A DNA stretch of 64,000 nt from Pestalotiopsis fici W106-1 (Eukaryota > Ascomycota > Sordariomycetes > Amphisphaeriales > Sporocadaceae), in assembly GCF_000516985.1 (NCBI RefSeq), contig NW_006917095.1, positions 931,449 to 995,448 on the forward strand, written 5' to 3'. A model generated the notes under the pieces. It was not told the origin of the DNA and searched no databases. It worked only from the letters and a program-made list of their open reading frames with translations. Shown here piece by piece: positions 1-12,271 of this stretch (the stretch's first letter is position 1; each line of letters starts with the position of its first letter). The translations under genes and the position numbers were made by a program.

Positions 1-264
1 GTACAGCCAGGCCTTTTTATTGACATGACGAGGCGCGACGAATGCCGATGCCGTCATTTGCTCGGCATAAAGGCCAAACCGAATCGATCTGGGACTGTTC
101 TGACCTCTTGGGATTGTGCCGGGGATGGCCTCGGATTCAAAACTGTTGTTGAATCCGGGCTGGTATTTGTACGGGTCATTTGGGCGTGTGGCGAAAGAAG
201 GGATGCTTCCGTCTTTCTGCGTCGAAGCCCAGTGAAATATGTTTTGAAAGTCCTGTGTAGACAT
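1..264 (-). CDS. hmgA: Homogentisate 1,2-dioxygenase, N-terminal part (runs off the window)
   Basis: The reverse strand from the ATG at 264 is open for 88 codons to the window edge. The protein starts MSTQDFQNIF and contains YKYQPGFNNSFESEAIPGTI, then GQNSPRSIRFGLYAEQMTAS, then AFVAPRHVNKKAWLY. This is the conserved N-terminal pattern of homogentisate dioxygenase (YQ-GFGN-F-SEA-PG, GLYAEQLSG-AFTAPR, K-WLYRI). The enzyme is a cytosolic Fe(II) protein that opens homogentisate to maleylacetoacetate in tyrosine and phenylacetate breakdown. Its metal ligands are C-terminal and outside the window. No intron is seen in the visible part. It is divergent from the carboxylesterase at 676 and sits at the edge of an aromatic-catabolism-like block. 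The identification rests on motif recall; the gene symbol follows Aspergillus usage. Confidence 0.85.
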   Translation of the reverse strand, partial: MSTQDFQNIFHWASTQKDGSIPSFATRPNDPYKYQPGFNNSFESEAIPGTIPRGQNSPRSIRFGLYAEQMTASAFVAPRHVNKKAWLY

Positions 265-675
265 TGTGTCTGATTTGTGTTTCTCTCGTGCTGTGTGTTT
301 TGGTCTATACAGACGGCTTGTCCAATGTGACGAAAAACCACGACCAACTTGGGATTCATATACCTTTCATGGTCATCGTGTTGAGCGCTAGAGGGCAGCC
401 TGTGCCTGCGCGAATGCCCCGCCAAGTGCTAATAGCGCCTTCACTGCCTTAACACCCCCACAATCCAGAGACGCGAGCCACGGCTGTCGCTTTTATTTAC
501 CCGCTGACCACGGCAGATAATATGTGGGGAGGTTTCAAGACCTATATTAACAAGAACTTGGTAAGCATCCATCATAGGCAAAAAAGGCACTGATTGTGAT
601 TTTTTATATGCACATGTGATGCACACCGCAAAGAACGCCCGCTGAGCAAAACCTTAGTCACGGCCAAGGTACGCC
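265..675. other. Divergent intergenic region between hmgA and the carboxylesterase
   Basis: About 410 bp lies between two divergent starts, so it probably carries both promoters. I see no further gene; ORFs here are short and lack family resemblance. Confidence 0.5.
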
Positions 676-2485
676 ATGTCGGCTGGCATCTACCACGCTA
701 CTCTCAACAGCACTCTCAGTGGGGTTGACTGTTCGCCACACGTCACGGTATTCCGCGGGATACCCTACGGCAGCATTCCAAGGCGCTTTGCTCGGTGTGA
801 ACCGATACACACTTACCCGCGAGAACTCGATTGCACTCAATTCGGGTACAGCGTCTTCATTCCCGTGGATTGATAGCCCTGTACTCATCATGACCCGTCT
901 AGTCCACGATGCCCCCAACTCCAATTGGACGTCGGTTGTCTGCTGCGCATCCCACCAGATATCTCGCCTCGACCTGAAAATGAAGACGAGTATCGATGCA
1001 CCAATCTTGATGTGTTTGTACCAAAGCTTGCGACCCAGGACAATGGCAATGGCTTGCCCGTCTTGGTCTGGATTCACGGTGAGTCATGGAAACTCCTTTT
1101 GAAAGGATCATATGTCTTGACATTTGCTAACTGAGCTTCAAAGGTGGCTCCCAAGCTGTAACGTTTGGCAGTAGCGCATCTGGTGTATGCGGTGGGTCTC
1201 GTGGGAACTAGCATACATACCAAGTTATTCTGACCGCAATCGAATCCAGACATGACCGCGCTCGTGGGTAACTCAGTGGTTATGGAAAAGCCAGTTATTG
1301 CTGTCACCGTGCAATACAGATTGAACATGTTTGCTCTTGGAGATGGTACCGGCGAGAAGAATCTCGCACTCCACGATCAATCATCAGCATTGACATGGGT
1401 TCAACAGCATATCGCTGGCTTTGGGGGAGATCCAGTGAGTATTTTTCCATTGGACATGTCAGACATTTTGAATATATACTTAGACGCTCGATGTCTGCCA
1501 GGCAAGAGTCACGTTAGCGGGTGAAAGTGCCGGAGCTGTCTACTGTCACGCCCATATGGTGACGGGTGCACCAGCACAACAATTTGCCTTGTTGTCGGGA
1601 TCATTACATCTTTCACCGCCACAACCTGCGCATAATGTAATGGCATTGCGAAGTTCGATAAGGCAAAAGCTCCAAGAATTGAGTCCTGACCTGGATTTCA
1701 GCTCGGCTTCAGCAGCTCAAATCGTTCATGCTATAGAACGATCAGGGGTACAATCATTTTTTCTCGAGGACGACCCCATTTTCGCAGGCTGGGAAAAGAC
1801 AGTTGGCACAGGGCGTCGCCTGTTCCTGAGTGATGTGCAGAAAGAGGTCCGTTATGTCTGACGAGACAAATCTAGGAGTTTCGACTAGCTGACATTGATA
1901 CAGTCGGCCATATGGCAAGCAGGGATACACCTCTTAGATGACCATGATATCATTAAAGCCTTTGACCTAGCTGGTGATGATAGCAGGAAGCTCAAAGAAC
2001 TCTATCATATCCACTCTGGGCGGTCCTCGTCCTGCCGGTTTGGAGCACTCGATTTCATCAACGACTACAAATTCGTTCTTCCTATACATCAGATAAAAAG
2101 GCTCTGGCAGAATTCGGATAGATTAGTGTTTCGCTATTTAGTCGATGAAGCGAATCCGTGGCAGCCATCGTCGGGAGCCCATCATGCCGTTGACCTCGTG
2201 TTGCTTTTTGGTGGATTTGGTATGGCCACAAGTGCGGCAGCTGAGAGGACTGGGCAGCAGATGCGGAGTGCATGGATTCTGTTCCTCAACGGCGAGTCAC
2301 CATGGAGTCCCAGCACGAGCGACTTCGCGTTTGGTCCATATGGTGTTTCTTCTGTACTGAATCGCGAAGAGCTAGGGTTTCGGCGCAGAATGGCACAGAT
2401 CGAATTCCTTGACCGAACAGATAAGTCGTCGTTGGACCCTGTGTTCAGGGCATTGGCAGCAGGTCGGATTAGTCTACTCAATTAG
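676..2485 (+). CDS. Type B carboxylesterase / lipase-family hydrolase
   Basis: Six exons can be assembled: 676-845, 903-1078, 1144-1191, 1250-1434, 1502-1846 and 1904-2485 (about 501 aa). The joins keep frame and rebuild family motifs. Joining 845 to 903 gives FGPRCPQ, and 1078 to 1144 gives the oxyanion-hole segment VLVWIHGGS. The fifth exon carries the nucleophile elbow AGESAGA, with the catalytic serine. GAHHAVDLVLLFG near the C-terminus supplies the probable catalytic histidine. The acidic triad member is less clear because the middle region is short; the protein is somewhat shorter than the usual 530-560 aa. No convincing signal peptide is seen, so an intracellular esterase is likely. 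It would release acids or phenolics from esters, fitting the neighbouring oxidative genes. The substrate is unknown. Confidence 0.85.
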
Positions 2486-3004
2486 GACAGCAAAGTACCA
2501 TCAAATTGGTCTTGCTTCGCTAGCGGTCTCATTATTTATAAGTAGCAAACATCATATGTCTGACCTAATGCAGTATAAAGTCCAAGGTCCGAAGACTTGT
2601 TCTAGCTCTTGCGCAACTCAAGCCTTGGCTTGCCCCTCACCCCACATATCGCAGCACAGCTGCGGTGCTATTCATTGGGGGTCGATAGGCATGGAGTATA
2701 GTCGCGGAGCCAAAGCAGTACCCCACGAGTTGCGACACCACAGGCTCAAGACCAACGACTGTTGGCATTGTGATGAAACCATCTAGCCAGAACGGCATAT
2801 AGAATGTTCATATGTATATCTCTTATTTCGATATCATAGGTATTTATATCGAACACTTTGCCAGACGTGCTGCTCTCTGATATGTTCTTTTGTTTGTTAT
2901 TTCCATCAAGTCTTCGATCTTTGACACTACATTCACTTTTTATATGATTGTTTAATACAGACCACTGCCTAGACCAGGAGTCAGCCATAAGCCGATTCCT
3001 TCCT
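2486..3004. other. Intergenic region, no gene seen
   Basis: About 520 bp holds the 3' end of the esterase and the presumed promoter of the FAD oxidase. It is AT-rich from about 2790. An open frame continues upstream of 3005, but its first codon is TTG. Confidence 0.4.
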
Positions 3005-4546
3005 ATGGATCCAACAATTGTTCTCCGTCGCGGCACGACGCCATACAATAACAATCTAAAACTGTATTTCAATCAAGAGCAGAATGATCGCTTCCCTGCC
3101 GAAATCCATGTTGCAAAATGGGCAGATGACGTTACCGGGGCTCTGAAACGGGCACAGGAGCTCAAGGTTCAGGTGGGCGTGCGATCTGGTGGCCATCTTC
3201 CCTCTAAGCCGTCACTGGTACACGATGGCATACTGATCGATGTGGCCTCTGTCAATCGTGACCTGGCATACGATGCCCAGACGCACGAGGTGTCCTTTGG
3301 CCCAGGAGTACGCGTCCACGAGGCGTGCAAAGCACTTGATCGTGTGGGCCGTTTCTTTCCGTTCGGCCATGCTCCAGACGTCGCCCTGGGCGGTTTCTGT
3401 CTTGCCGGCGGGCAAGGATTCTTCATGAGAGGCTGGGGTGCCACCATCACGGAGTGGATTGTAAAGATGGAGATTGTTGTCTCGGACGGAAGAATTCTGG
3501 AGGCTAGCCGCACTCAGAATCCCGACCTCTTCTGGGCCGCCCGTGGTGGCGGGCAGGCTTTCTTTGGGGTCGTCACTCGATTTTGGAGCCGGACAATCCC
3601 AAAGAGAAATCTTTTTGGCCGTTCATTCACATTCGAAGTCCGCGACCGCTTCCAAGACTTGCTCGAGTTCGCATTCGACCGTAACGATGCCACGCCACGA
3701 TGCTTCACCGAGACTGCTGTCTGTACCTTATATCCGCAGCTATTTGATGACCAGTCGCAAGACGAAAATATCCCCGCCAATTCACCACTGCTGCTTTCGA
3801 TTCACTTGTCAGCCTATGCGGACCGTTTGATCGAGGCAGAAACACTCCTCACCGCCTGGAATCAGCTTCCAGACAACATCAAGGGTTGCCTCATAGAAGC
3901 TAGGCCTACCTCACAACTTAGCTGGGACGAGTTCTTTGAGCTTCAACATCGCATGAATCCGAAAAGTCCAGATCAAAAATGGGGCATCAACAGTATTCTC
4001 AGCGATCCCAAGGTCTCCCGACAAGAGGTAAGCAGCCACATGTACTAAGGCACGATGAGCAGAGTATTTCAACATATCGTAAGAGATGCCTTCACTAACT
4101 GTAGAGCCGTAGCTTGTCGAGAGTATCAAGCCGGCAATGTGCAATCTCCCGACGCGGTCTTCATATGGGTGCATCTACATGGCCGACACTATCACCCCCG
4201 ATGAATCGGATGCCGTATTCAGTTTGCCACAACAATACTACATATCCACTTTCAGTGGCTGGAAAGACCCAGCGCGCAAAGCCGAGATTCTGAAAGTTAT
4301 GGAAGCATCCTACAAGAAAGCAGAGTTGGTCTCCTGCGGCATGTATGTTGCCGACTTTGATCAAACCTCAAGCTGTGTGCAATCACGAGACGTATGTTTC
4401 CTGCCGCGATGAAGACAGCATTTACTTACAGTTATTAGATCAAAGTTTGGACAGATTCCGCGCGTGCGAGATTCTCCCAAATCCGAGCCAAATGGGACTC
4501 GCAGAAGTTATTTGCTGGCAGTCATGCTTTAATTAGTGAGAATTAG
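3005..4546 (+). CDS. FAD-linked (berberine-bridge-like) oxidoreductase
   Basis: Exons 3005-4027, 4113-4391 and 4439-4546 give about 469 aa. The N-terminal PCMH-type FAD domain has VGVRSGGH, whose histidine is the usual site of covalent FAD attachment, then ILIDVASVNR and the GGFCLAGGQGF loop. The last exon read in the proper frame ends with VWTDSARARFSQIRAKWDSQ and then KLFAGSHAL, close to the C-terminal BBE signature in which residues before the end contact the flavin. Introns are 85 and 47 bp. The ATG at 3005 is chosen because the upstream open frame has no ATG. Relatives oxidise alcohols or rings with O2 and release peroxide, often in secondary-metabolite or catabolic clusters. The product probably acts intracellularly since no signal peptide is visible. 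Confidence 0.85.
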
Positions 4547-4642
4547 AACTATTCAACCACGCACATATATTTTCAAGCCTCGTTATCAAAGACAGATGCC
4601 CATTCCATCAGTCTTCTCATACTTGATCCTCGTCAGTCAAAA

Positions 4643-6567
4643 CTATCTTTCGGCAACTTGGCAATACATGTCAACTTGTTTGACCAGCCAATAGTTCTCA
4701 TGAGACATGCTCTCGGCTCCCTGGGGCAACAGGTCAAATCTTCTGATGAATGCTGGGATCAACTTATTGATCTCCAGAAGACTAATGTTCTTTCCGATGC
4801 ATGTCCTCGAACCTGCGCCAAACTATACGACACAATTAGCCTTGATAACATTTCACCGTTTCCGGTTGAGAGGGACGGAAAATTCACGTACGGGCATCCA
4901 GTAGCCTTCCATGGCTGACAAACTTTGCTTGCTACTTTCGAGCCATCTCTCTGGTCGAAAGGCCTCGGCATCTGGCCCGAACACTTGTTGATTCATGTGG
5001 GCTACCCACGTGTTGATGCCAACGATGGTCTGTGAAAGATTAGTATGAGTAGGTGCTCGGTTTCTAAGTGAAAGCTTTCTCTGTCCAGGACATTTCTTAC
5101 CCCGGCCGGGAAGAATTGCCCGCTTATCGTCGTGCCTCCTTCTGGGACGACTCGAGCAAGTGGAAGGCCAGTTGCCGGATGCACGCGAAGACCTTCTTTG
5201 ATGCATGCTTGCAGGTAAGGCATCTTTTGTGTCTCTGCAAACGGAATCAGGGGAGGATGGTTAAGCTCTGCGAGCTTTTCATCGATCTCGCGCCGTAGCT
5301 GGTCTGTATCAGTACGAGGGAGTGACTCATTAATTAAAAATAAGATAGAATCGTTACCTTGGAGGTTGCACTCGGATTGTGCATCAAACCATTGAGAATC
5401 CCACTGAGAGAAATCGAGGTAGTGTCAGATCCTGCACCTATATTCGTGATGCATGTGGTGAAGACAGCCGAGTGAGGGAATCGGTTTGGATCAAGCTGGT
5501 TAAGTCTAGTTGCTTTGGAAAGAAAGTCGTCGCTCCATTCGACCCCTTTCTCGTCGTGATACTTGGACCTCTGGCTGATTTGCTGCGCTGTAAAATTGGC
5601 AACATGCACCAATCCACTTTGTGGTAGCTTGGTCAGGATCCACCAACATAGCCTGTGAAGCTCGCTGAATATCCCGACTGCAGCACAATATTTGAGGTAG
5701 TCGTGCAGACTTTTGAACAAGCCATTCCTGTCACGTCCGTCTGGTAGAAGCCCCAGCGATTTGCCTAGCTATGAAGTGTTGTCAGTCAATAGTCCATGAG
5801 AGATTCGTCCAAGCGGAGACGATGGATTCCAATCCTATAACCTCGTGAACTCTACCAGCACGTACCGTCAGTCGGCTGATGGCGTCAAAAGCAAAACATT
5901 GCATCCAAAATTGAAGATCGATATTTTTCTTTGCCTTAGAATTTTGACTCATACTGTCTAGCAGAACTTGAACAATCTCGTCCACATCGCCCTCCATGTT
6001 TCGCAGAGACGTGGCTGAGTACAGGTTGGCGACCTGTCTCCGGTATGCGGCATGTCGCAGGGCCGAACGATCTGTGAAAAGGTCTCGCCATGCTGCAGTA
6101 GGATCGCTGGAAGCATCGTACCATGACGCCTTGATGATTTTGTCAGTATTAGATCTAATGGGTCATCTCAATGAGCTTCCTTTGCTTGACAATTCACTTG
6201 CCTTCTCAAATGATTTTCCGATACCATAAATCACTTTTACCGCTTCAGGGTCATCTATGCTATACTGGCCTGGTGCAATTCGAACAACGGGGCCTAGTGC
6301 ATTGAGTAAAATGCCAACATTCACTGTTTGGGGGTTCGGGAACGTACCGTAGAGACGGTGGAGTTCAATGTTGCGACGATGAAAGTTTCCACCCACGACG
6401 TGTTTAAGATACCACAATCTGCTGATTCGAGCCCCTAGTGGCCCGGGAATCTTCCCCAACGGTGAAGAGATATGTTGTACAAAGGTCAAAACTATAGAAA
6501 GAAAAATAAAAAGCAGGGAAGCAACGCCAATGGAAGAAGAGGTTACGAAAAATGAATGAATCATCAT
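4643..6567 (-). CDS. Cytochrome P450 monooxygenase (pisatin-demethylase-like type)
   Basis: Six exons on the reverse strand: 6567-6202, 6129-5866, 5768-5358, 5298-5101, 5029-4892 and 4822-4643 (about 518 aa). An N-terminal membrane anchor (residues about 10-35) precedes the proline-rich GKIPGPLGAR hinge. The I-helix reads GAGSDTTS, the ExxR motif is EGLR, and the PERF-like segment is FRPERW. The heme loop is FGAGSRTCIG with the cysteine ligand. All joins keep frame. The first intron appears to use a GC donor (AAG then GCAAGT). The endoplasmic-reticulum enzyme would hydroxylate or demethylate a small molecule with NADPH-P450 reductase. It resembles the P450 at 16460-18229 more than the other two in the window. 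The exact CYP family cannot be assigned by eye. Confidence 0.9.
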
Positions 6568-7089
6568 CCAGGCGTGTCTGGCTCTACTGAAGGTAGAGTG
6601 TGTTCGTATAGTATTTCGCAGTGTAAGAAAGTTTGCCTCCCGATTGGTGTCAGATGGAAGTCGGGTTTAGTTACACGTACAACAGGAAGGATTGAGGAAA
6701 AGTTATATTTTATATAAAGAGCTTTTGGCAGGCATACTACCGAGTATAGCAATGCACTCCACAATATCTAGTCGTGGGGTTCCCGCCTCCAGCCATTCAA
6801 AGAAACGGGGGACAAATACCCCACACCACCAGCTCCCGACTGCACGAGGAAGAGAAATTTTCTATGAGATTGGTTGTGAAAATGTGAATCTATGAAAATC
6901 TTATTATTCTAGGTGATAACTGAAAAAGCACCCCGCTTCCGAGAAACCACTTGATACTTGTCCCGTGTAGCCACCCATACTAGCCAAGGGCCAATGAGCA
7001 GACGCGTCACGTCCATCTATGAGAGACCTTGCGGATCCAAGCAGTCTGGTAAAATAACAGTAGTCCAAATAGAAAGCAATCAAATGTGC
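6568..7089. other. Intergenic region, no gene seen
   Basis: About 520 bp between the P450 start and the dioxygenase 3' end. It should hold the P450 promoter. An ATAAAG-like A/T tract lies near 6710. No coding sequence is supported. Confidence 0.4.
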
Positions 7090-8424
7090 TTAGACGGCAG
7101 TGCCAGTAGGAGCGGTGCCCGAAAAGGTGCCGCTAGGAGCAGTGCCGTTGCCCGCGCCAGCATCACCGCCGGCGTCACCACCCATGCTGCTGCTCTCGGC
7201 GTGGCCTCCGTTCTCATCGAGGTAAGCAGCGATGCTGTAGTAGTCGTCATCGGTGTAGTCGGCAGAGCCGTTGATGCCAATCTGGATCCAGGCGAACAGA
7301 CCGTCCTCGATAGAGGGACCGAGGTAAATGTACCTATGAGCGAAAGGGTCAGTCATTTGCAAAACCTAATTCGGGTTCGGACTAGACCAAGTACTTACTG
7401 AGGAAGAGGGTCGTACGTCTCATCGGCCTGGACAATTGACCACATGTCGTCGTCATTGGTAGTCAGAGCTTGAGTGTTCTCGGTGTAGGGGTAAGTAGCT
7501 TCAACCTCGGCACGCAGGGCGTCGTCCCAGAAGAGCTGGCCAATGTGGGCAACCTTGGCATCCCAAGAGGAGACGGTGCCGTTGCACTGGACGGAAGCGT
7601 TGGTGTGAGCCAGCAAGTGCGTGTGGACGGCGCGGCCATCGTAGTGGCCCGGGAAGATGGTCTCAAAGGCCACGATACCATCAGCGTCGGTGAGTTGGAC
7701 ACCACGGAGGTAGGTGGAGTTGAGGCCGTCGGCGGCGTAGTTGCCATCCGTGTAGATGCCACTGTAGACACCAGTCGCGTTGGCGTTCCAGATGTCAACG
7801 GCGACGTTCTTGATGGGCTCGCAAGTAGTGACATCGATATACTGGACCTCGAGGTACGTGTCGACACCTTCAGAGTAGAGAGACTCCTTTACGTCGGAGC
7901 GGAGATATTCTCCAACAACGTAGTAAGGGCCGTCAGTCACTTCGGGTGCCAGGATGCAGCTTGTGTTGGCGCCAAAGATATCCTCGGGAGAAGTGGACGA
8001 GTCGTAGTTGTAAACACCGGTCTGGTTGTGGTTGATGGCCTCCCAAGCTTGGAGGTCAGCAAGGTCACGCTTATCCTTGCGTGCAGCTATTTGGTGACAC
8101 AGTTAGCAAGGACACGGAATCTGTGACGCTCTATCACTTGGATGGATTAGTCACTGGGGCGCATCGCCATATCAAACTCACCACCGGTAATTCCACGCTT
8201 TTGGCGCAAATTCTCGACCTTCTTGGCACGGCGTTGGATAGATCGGGCCTGAAGAGCCTGAGCCTGAGCAGAGCTTGCACAGTTGGCGAGCGAGCGCCCA
8301 CACGAGCGTAATTGTCGCGCGCAGAAATCTCACGCTTCAATTTGTGAGCATCGTGCTTCTCGCCAGGGTGAGCAGCAACCAAGCCGGCAAAGGCGGCAAC
8401 GGCTACCTTTGAGAAAGCGACCAT
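7090..8424 (-). pseudogene. Secreted intradiol ring-cleavage dioxygenase, one-base frameshift in exon 1
   Basis: Exons 8424-8182, 8086-7399 and 7333-7090 encode a protein of about 391 aa if one base is restored. The N-terminus MVAFSKVAVAAFAGLVAAHPGE is a signal peptide followed by the charged linker of extracellular fungal dioxygenases. The catalytic domain has VTDGPYYVVGEYLRSD, FPGHYDGRAVHTHLLAH (iron ligands Tyr and His) and the GQLFWDDAL segment. A serine, glycine and threonine-rich tail follows. Exon 1 changes frame near 8281-8300: the N-terminal frame fails after VGARS, and the -1 frame continues as LANCASSAQAQALQARSI into the correct splice phase. Exon lengths sum to 1175, one short of a multiple of three. 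This is either a real inactivating deletion or a sequencing error. The enzyme would cleave catechol-type rings outside the cell using Fe(III). Confidence 0.8.
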
Positions 8425-9904
8425 TTTGAACGAATGGCGTATATCAAGGGCGTGGGAAGGATTTGCTGAAAGAGATGGAATGGAAATGATTGATAGAAGT
8501 TGTTTCGTATACTTGGCCTTGGCCTTGGCTGCATGGAGGGAGTTTTATATATTCATGATGCGCCGCCTCCTTACAAAGCTATGCTGAGACTGTGGTACTT
8601 TGAGACATGGATAGATCTCCCACCGCCCCTGTCAATGTTGAAAATCAGACCGCGACTCATCATGGGATCGATCGCCCGGGGGTTGCGCACAAACTGTGTA
8701 ATGCCCCGGTGTTTGACGGGATTTGGAGATAGAGACAGGTCCACTCAGACTCAAGCACTACGGTTAAATCTAGTTGAAACACACTTGGTAGGTTCAATCC
8801 TTGACAGGGCTTAGACATGGACGTAATAATAAGCCTTTTTGTTAGACGATCATATAGTTAATTCACTCTACGAATAGTCCCGGGACTGCCTCTTGATAGA
8901 GTTATGGGACCGGAAGATTTGTTGGGGCTAACATACATAGAAGGATGCGTGCGTACGTAATCCTGGGTCTTGATGGCGAGTCCCCTTACGCCTTGGGCCC
9001 GCAAAAGCCACGTCTAGGCTGGTTCATATTCACTGTACCAAACAAAATGAGCATGTTCGCGGGATTTCATGGTATTACAATATCCACTTGCTCACAACTT
9101 GGTCTTTCGCGACAATGTAAGCATTCGGAGGCCAATTTTAACCTTGTTCGCGAGGTAAAAACGATTAAATTCAACCTGTCAGTATGTGGCGTCGCTATAA
9201 AACAACATGACTACTACTGCATACTACGTAAACGCCTGCATGCGTGGAATCATGACGATACTCCGGACTTGTTTATCATCCTTTAACAACGAATCGTCCG
9301 ACCACAAGAATAGCGGAATGATTGCTCAACAGACCACTATTGTGTAAAAGCCTCATTGTATACATGATCGCGTCGTGTACTGCACTTGAGCCCCCTTAGT
9401 CCTTGCACCGGGCACCCGCAGAACAATTCTAGCGCAGCTTTCCTCCACAAAAACCTTAGCGGCGGAATACCTGTCGGGAAGACTAACGAAGTGCCGTTGC
9501 TGGGCCCAAATTGACCAATGAAACAATCGAGGCAGTGCTGCGAATGACGACGACTTCCTTTCCAGGTCCCAGGGCTACGGAACCATTTTCGTAATGTCTC
9601 GCTCTCGATTGGTAAAAGACCTCGGGGATCGACATGGTACTCTCAGAACTGGGTCAACTATCATAAAATATTAAGGAGAATGTTACGACTCTCGTGCGCC
9701 AGAGACTTCATCATCTCCAGGCTGAGAATATGCGCCACAACCCAAACATCGTGCATAGAGAAACAAGTTGATTGCTAGAGTCTGTTTTTAACTCTGCCAA
9801 AGTTTTCGGGTTTATATATATTCCCTGCATCCCCCACCCAGGGCGGGTTGGTCGTGATAATCGAGGACCGTCGCCGCCTCTTTTCTGTCACCAGCATCAC
9901 CGTC
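8425..9904. other. Intergenic region, no gene seen
   Basis: About 1.5 kb between the dioxygenase start and the 3' end of the next P450. I see only short ORFs without family motifs. The part next to 8424 is the dioxygenase promoter. Confidence 0.4.
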
Positions 9905-11792
9905 TCACACAACGACGCCCTTTTCGTCGACTTTGACATTTCCCAACATGAACCCATCTCTTTTTGCTTGGTCCCAAGTTTCCATCAACGTGATGGCCCT
10001 CTGAGCATTCACGGGGACAAATCTTGCTCGGAACGGTTTTGGCAGGGTGTTTGCCCCGTCTTCGTAGGCGTCATCCGACACATCCACAAATTCTTCGTTC
10101 CCATCTGCATCAACAGGGGCTTTGATCTCAAACAGCCACAAGATGCTGGCCAAGGTAATGAACAGGCTGTTCTCGGCGAGGTGCATTCCTGGACAGATCC
10201 TTCGGCCTGCACCAAAATCGAAATGGTCTCGCCCTTCTGCGTCCGCCGAGGCAGCATACGCGCCGGCTTTAAGAGGATGTCCTAGATAGCGCCCTGGGAT
10301 GAACTCCTCGGGTCTCTCCCATCGCCGAGGGTCATAGTGGATCGAGTACTGCGAGAGTGTGACGACCGTGTCTTTTGGGATGATATAGTTTTTATACGCG
10401 ACGTCTGCAGTAGTATAATGGGGCGAGCCGATATTTGTGACAGGACGGATTCGTAATACCTCCTTGACCATTGCCCGAATATACGGGAGAGAATCTTCGT
10501 CGCCAAAATTTGGGACCCTGCCATCACCTATATGCGATGAAAGTTCTTTGTGTGCAAGAAGTTGAGCCTCTGGGTATTTGATGAGGTATTTTATGGCCGT
10601 GTTGAGTGCAGAGGATGTAGTTTCAGATCCTGCCTCTATCATTGCTGCAATTTACTTCAGAAAACATTTCGAGAAACGCGAGAAGAAACCAAGACTGAAC
10701 TTACTCCCAGCTACGAAAGCGGCTTGCTCGTCGCTAATGTCTTGCTTTTGATAGCCACTCTCAGTAAACTGCTTCCCAAAACACTCAGGGGCGCATCCTT
10801 GACCAATTTGAACCTGGAGTCGGCTCCAATATTTCATCCAGATATGTCGCTGTCGACGATAAGATTGCAATGCTGAGGCTCTCCACCATTGCATCCAAAC
10901 CGGCAGGCTGGCCAGGGCAGGGACGAGCTCGGCAATGTATCTACCAGGTGCAGCACTCTCCGAAAACTCCTTCATAAGTCCGTATATCTCGTGAACATCT
11001 TCGCAATCCTGATCGTGTACTGTAAGTGTCTGCGTTCTTAGGATTGAAGCTCCAAGACTAAAAGCGGACATAATGAGAACAGAATAAAGCGTACCCATAC
11101 TGGCACCCTCCGCCCATAAGTGCTCGTCATCACAATAGAGGTAGTGTAGCGTCGGACGTGCTGATAGAAGCTTTCTTGATCTGCATTGCCGGTGAGAATA
11201 TCGAAAAGCAACTGTTTTGTCTCAAATTCCTGACTCGGTTTGAATATCTCGGAAGCTTTGGGTGTGAGAAGCTTGTGGACCATGGCGCGAAGTTTCCGCC
11301 ATCTTGGGGTACTGGCAGCAGAGCGTATAAGCAGGTCATCATGAGAAGCAAATCACGGGCTTCACGTCTCCAATTGACTTACTATGTCATGAGCAGAAAT
11401 CTTTGCCCTCCCGAGACCAGGTCAGATACCACTGGCATTCCAGGGCGACCCGAGGTGACTGCAGATTGTTTGTCCAAGATCTCCTTGACAGCGGCAGGGC
11501 TGTTGAGGAATACCCAATTTTGCAATCCCATCTGCACCTTGAATAATTCGCCGTATTCATCAGCCCATTCCAAGAACTTGCGCTGTGGATGTTTGGTCAA
11601 TTGGTGGGCATTGCCTATGAAAGGCAAACCTTTTGGACCGGGAATTGTTTCAAGACCACGTCGCCGCCAAGGAAACCATGTTGCCAAGAAAATACCCAGC
11701 AGGGCTAGTCCTGGAAGAACAAGCGATGTGAAGCTATATTCGTTCATGTTGTCTCGTGGGTTTTGCGTCAGACTAAAAGCTTTGATATTCAT
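9905..11792 (-). CDS. Cytochrome P450 monooxygenase (GSETT-type)
   Basis: Four exons: 11792-11383, 11311-11095, 11008-10705 and 10644-9905, giving about 556 aa, or 541 aa from the second ATG at 11747. An N-terminal anchor precedes IPGPKGLPFIGNAHQL. Joining exons 1 and 2 rebuilds MTYTPRWRKLRAMVHKLL, the C-helix region. The I-helix reads IEAGSETTSS, ExxR is EVLR, and the heme loop is FGAGRRICPG. The acidic tail after residue 480 is extended. Residues and layout match the P450 at 29137-30956 (both have IEAGSETT and GAGRR-CPG), so the two look like paralogues. It resembles the class used for aromatic and phenylacetate-type hydroxylations or O-methylated polyketide oxidation, but the substrate is not readable from sequence. 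Confidence 0.9.
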
Positions 11793-12271
11793 ATGCCATG
11801 AGTTCCGAGGATTGGGAGTATGCTTGAAGGCTCGGGCGCAAGTTTAGGGGAACACCAAGAACATCAAGATAGAAAGAAAAGAGAGGTCCTCATAAGTAGC
11901 ACACGTTGTAGAATCTGAAGTCCTTGGTAGTAATTTCTCTTTGAGACCTTGACCTACTGCTATTCGCGGCGTGAAGTGCTGTTGCCCGTTAGAGGCGTTC
12001 CGCGTACTACTACATGCGGCGTCTGCGGGGACTTATAGGGGGTATAGTGGGGTGAGTGACCACTGATTCAGAGCCCCCACATCAACGAATAACCTGCATT
12101 GAGGGGGAAATGGACGTCTCCAGTCGGTTCACAGTTGGCCTATTCTGTGTTTCGTTGGAAATTCAAACAGACTAGAAGATTTACATTTGTTTCTCAACAT
12201 AGGGTTTTGATGATTCGCGTTGTTTCCAAAAATTGATCATGACTGAAAGAATTGGCAGATAGAATTGCACC
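11793..12271. other. Intergenic region, no gene seen
   Basis: About 480 bp upstream of the P450 and downstream of the Rossmann protein. No coding signal is seen; it probably holds the P450 promoter. Confidence 0.4.

Noticed and set aside
54..425. 123-aa reverse-strand frame at the left edge
   Set aside because: It is a shadow of the homogentisate dioxygenase frame, which is open to the window edge.
7470..8126. 218-aa + strand frame opposite the dioxygenase
   Set aside because: Antisense shadow of a GC-biased coding exon; Val/Gly/Asp-rich without family features.
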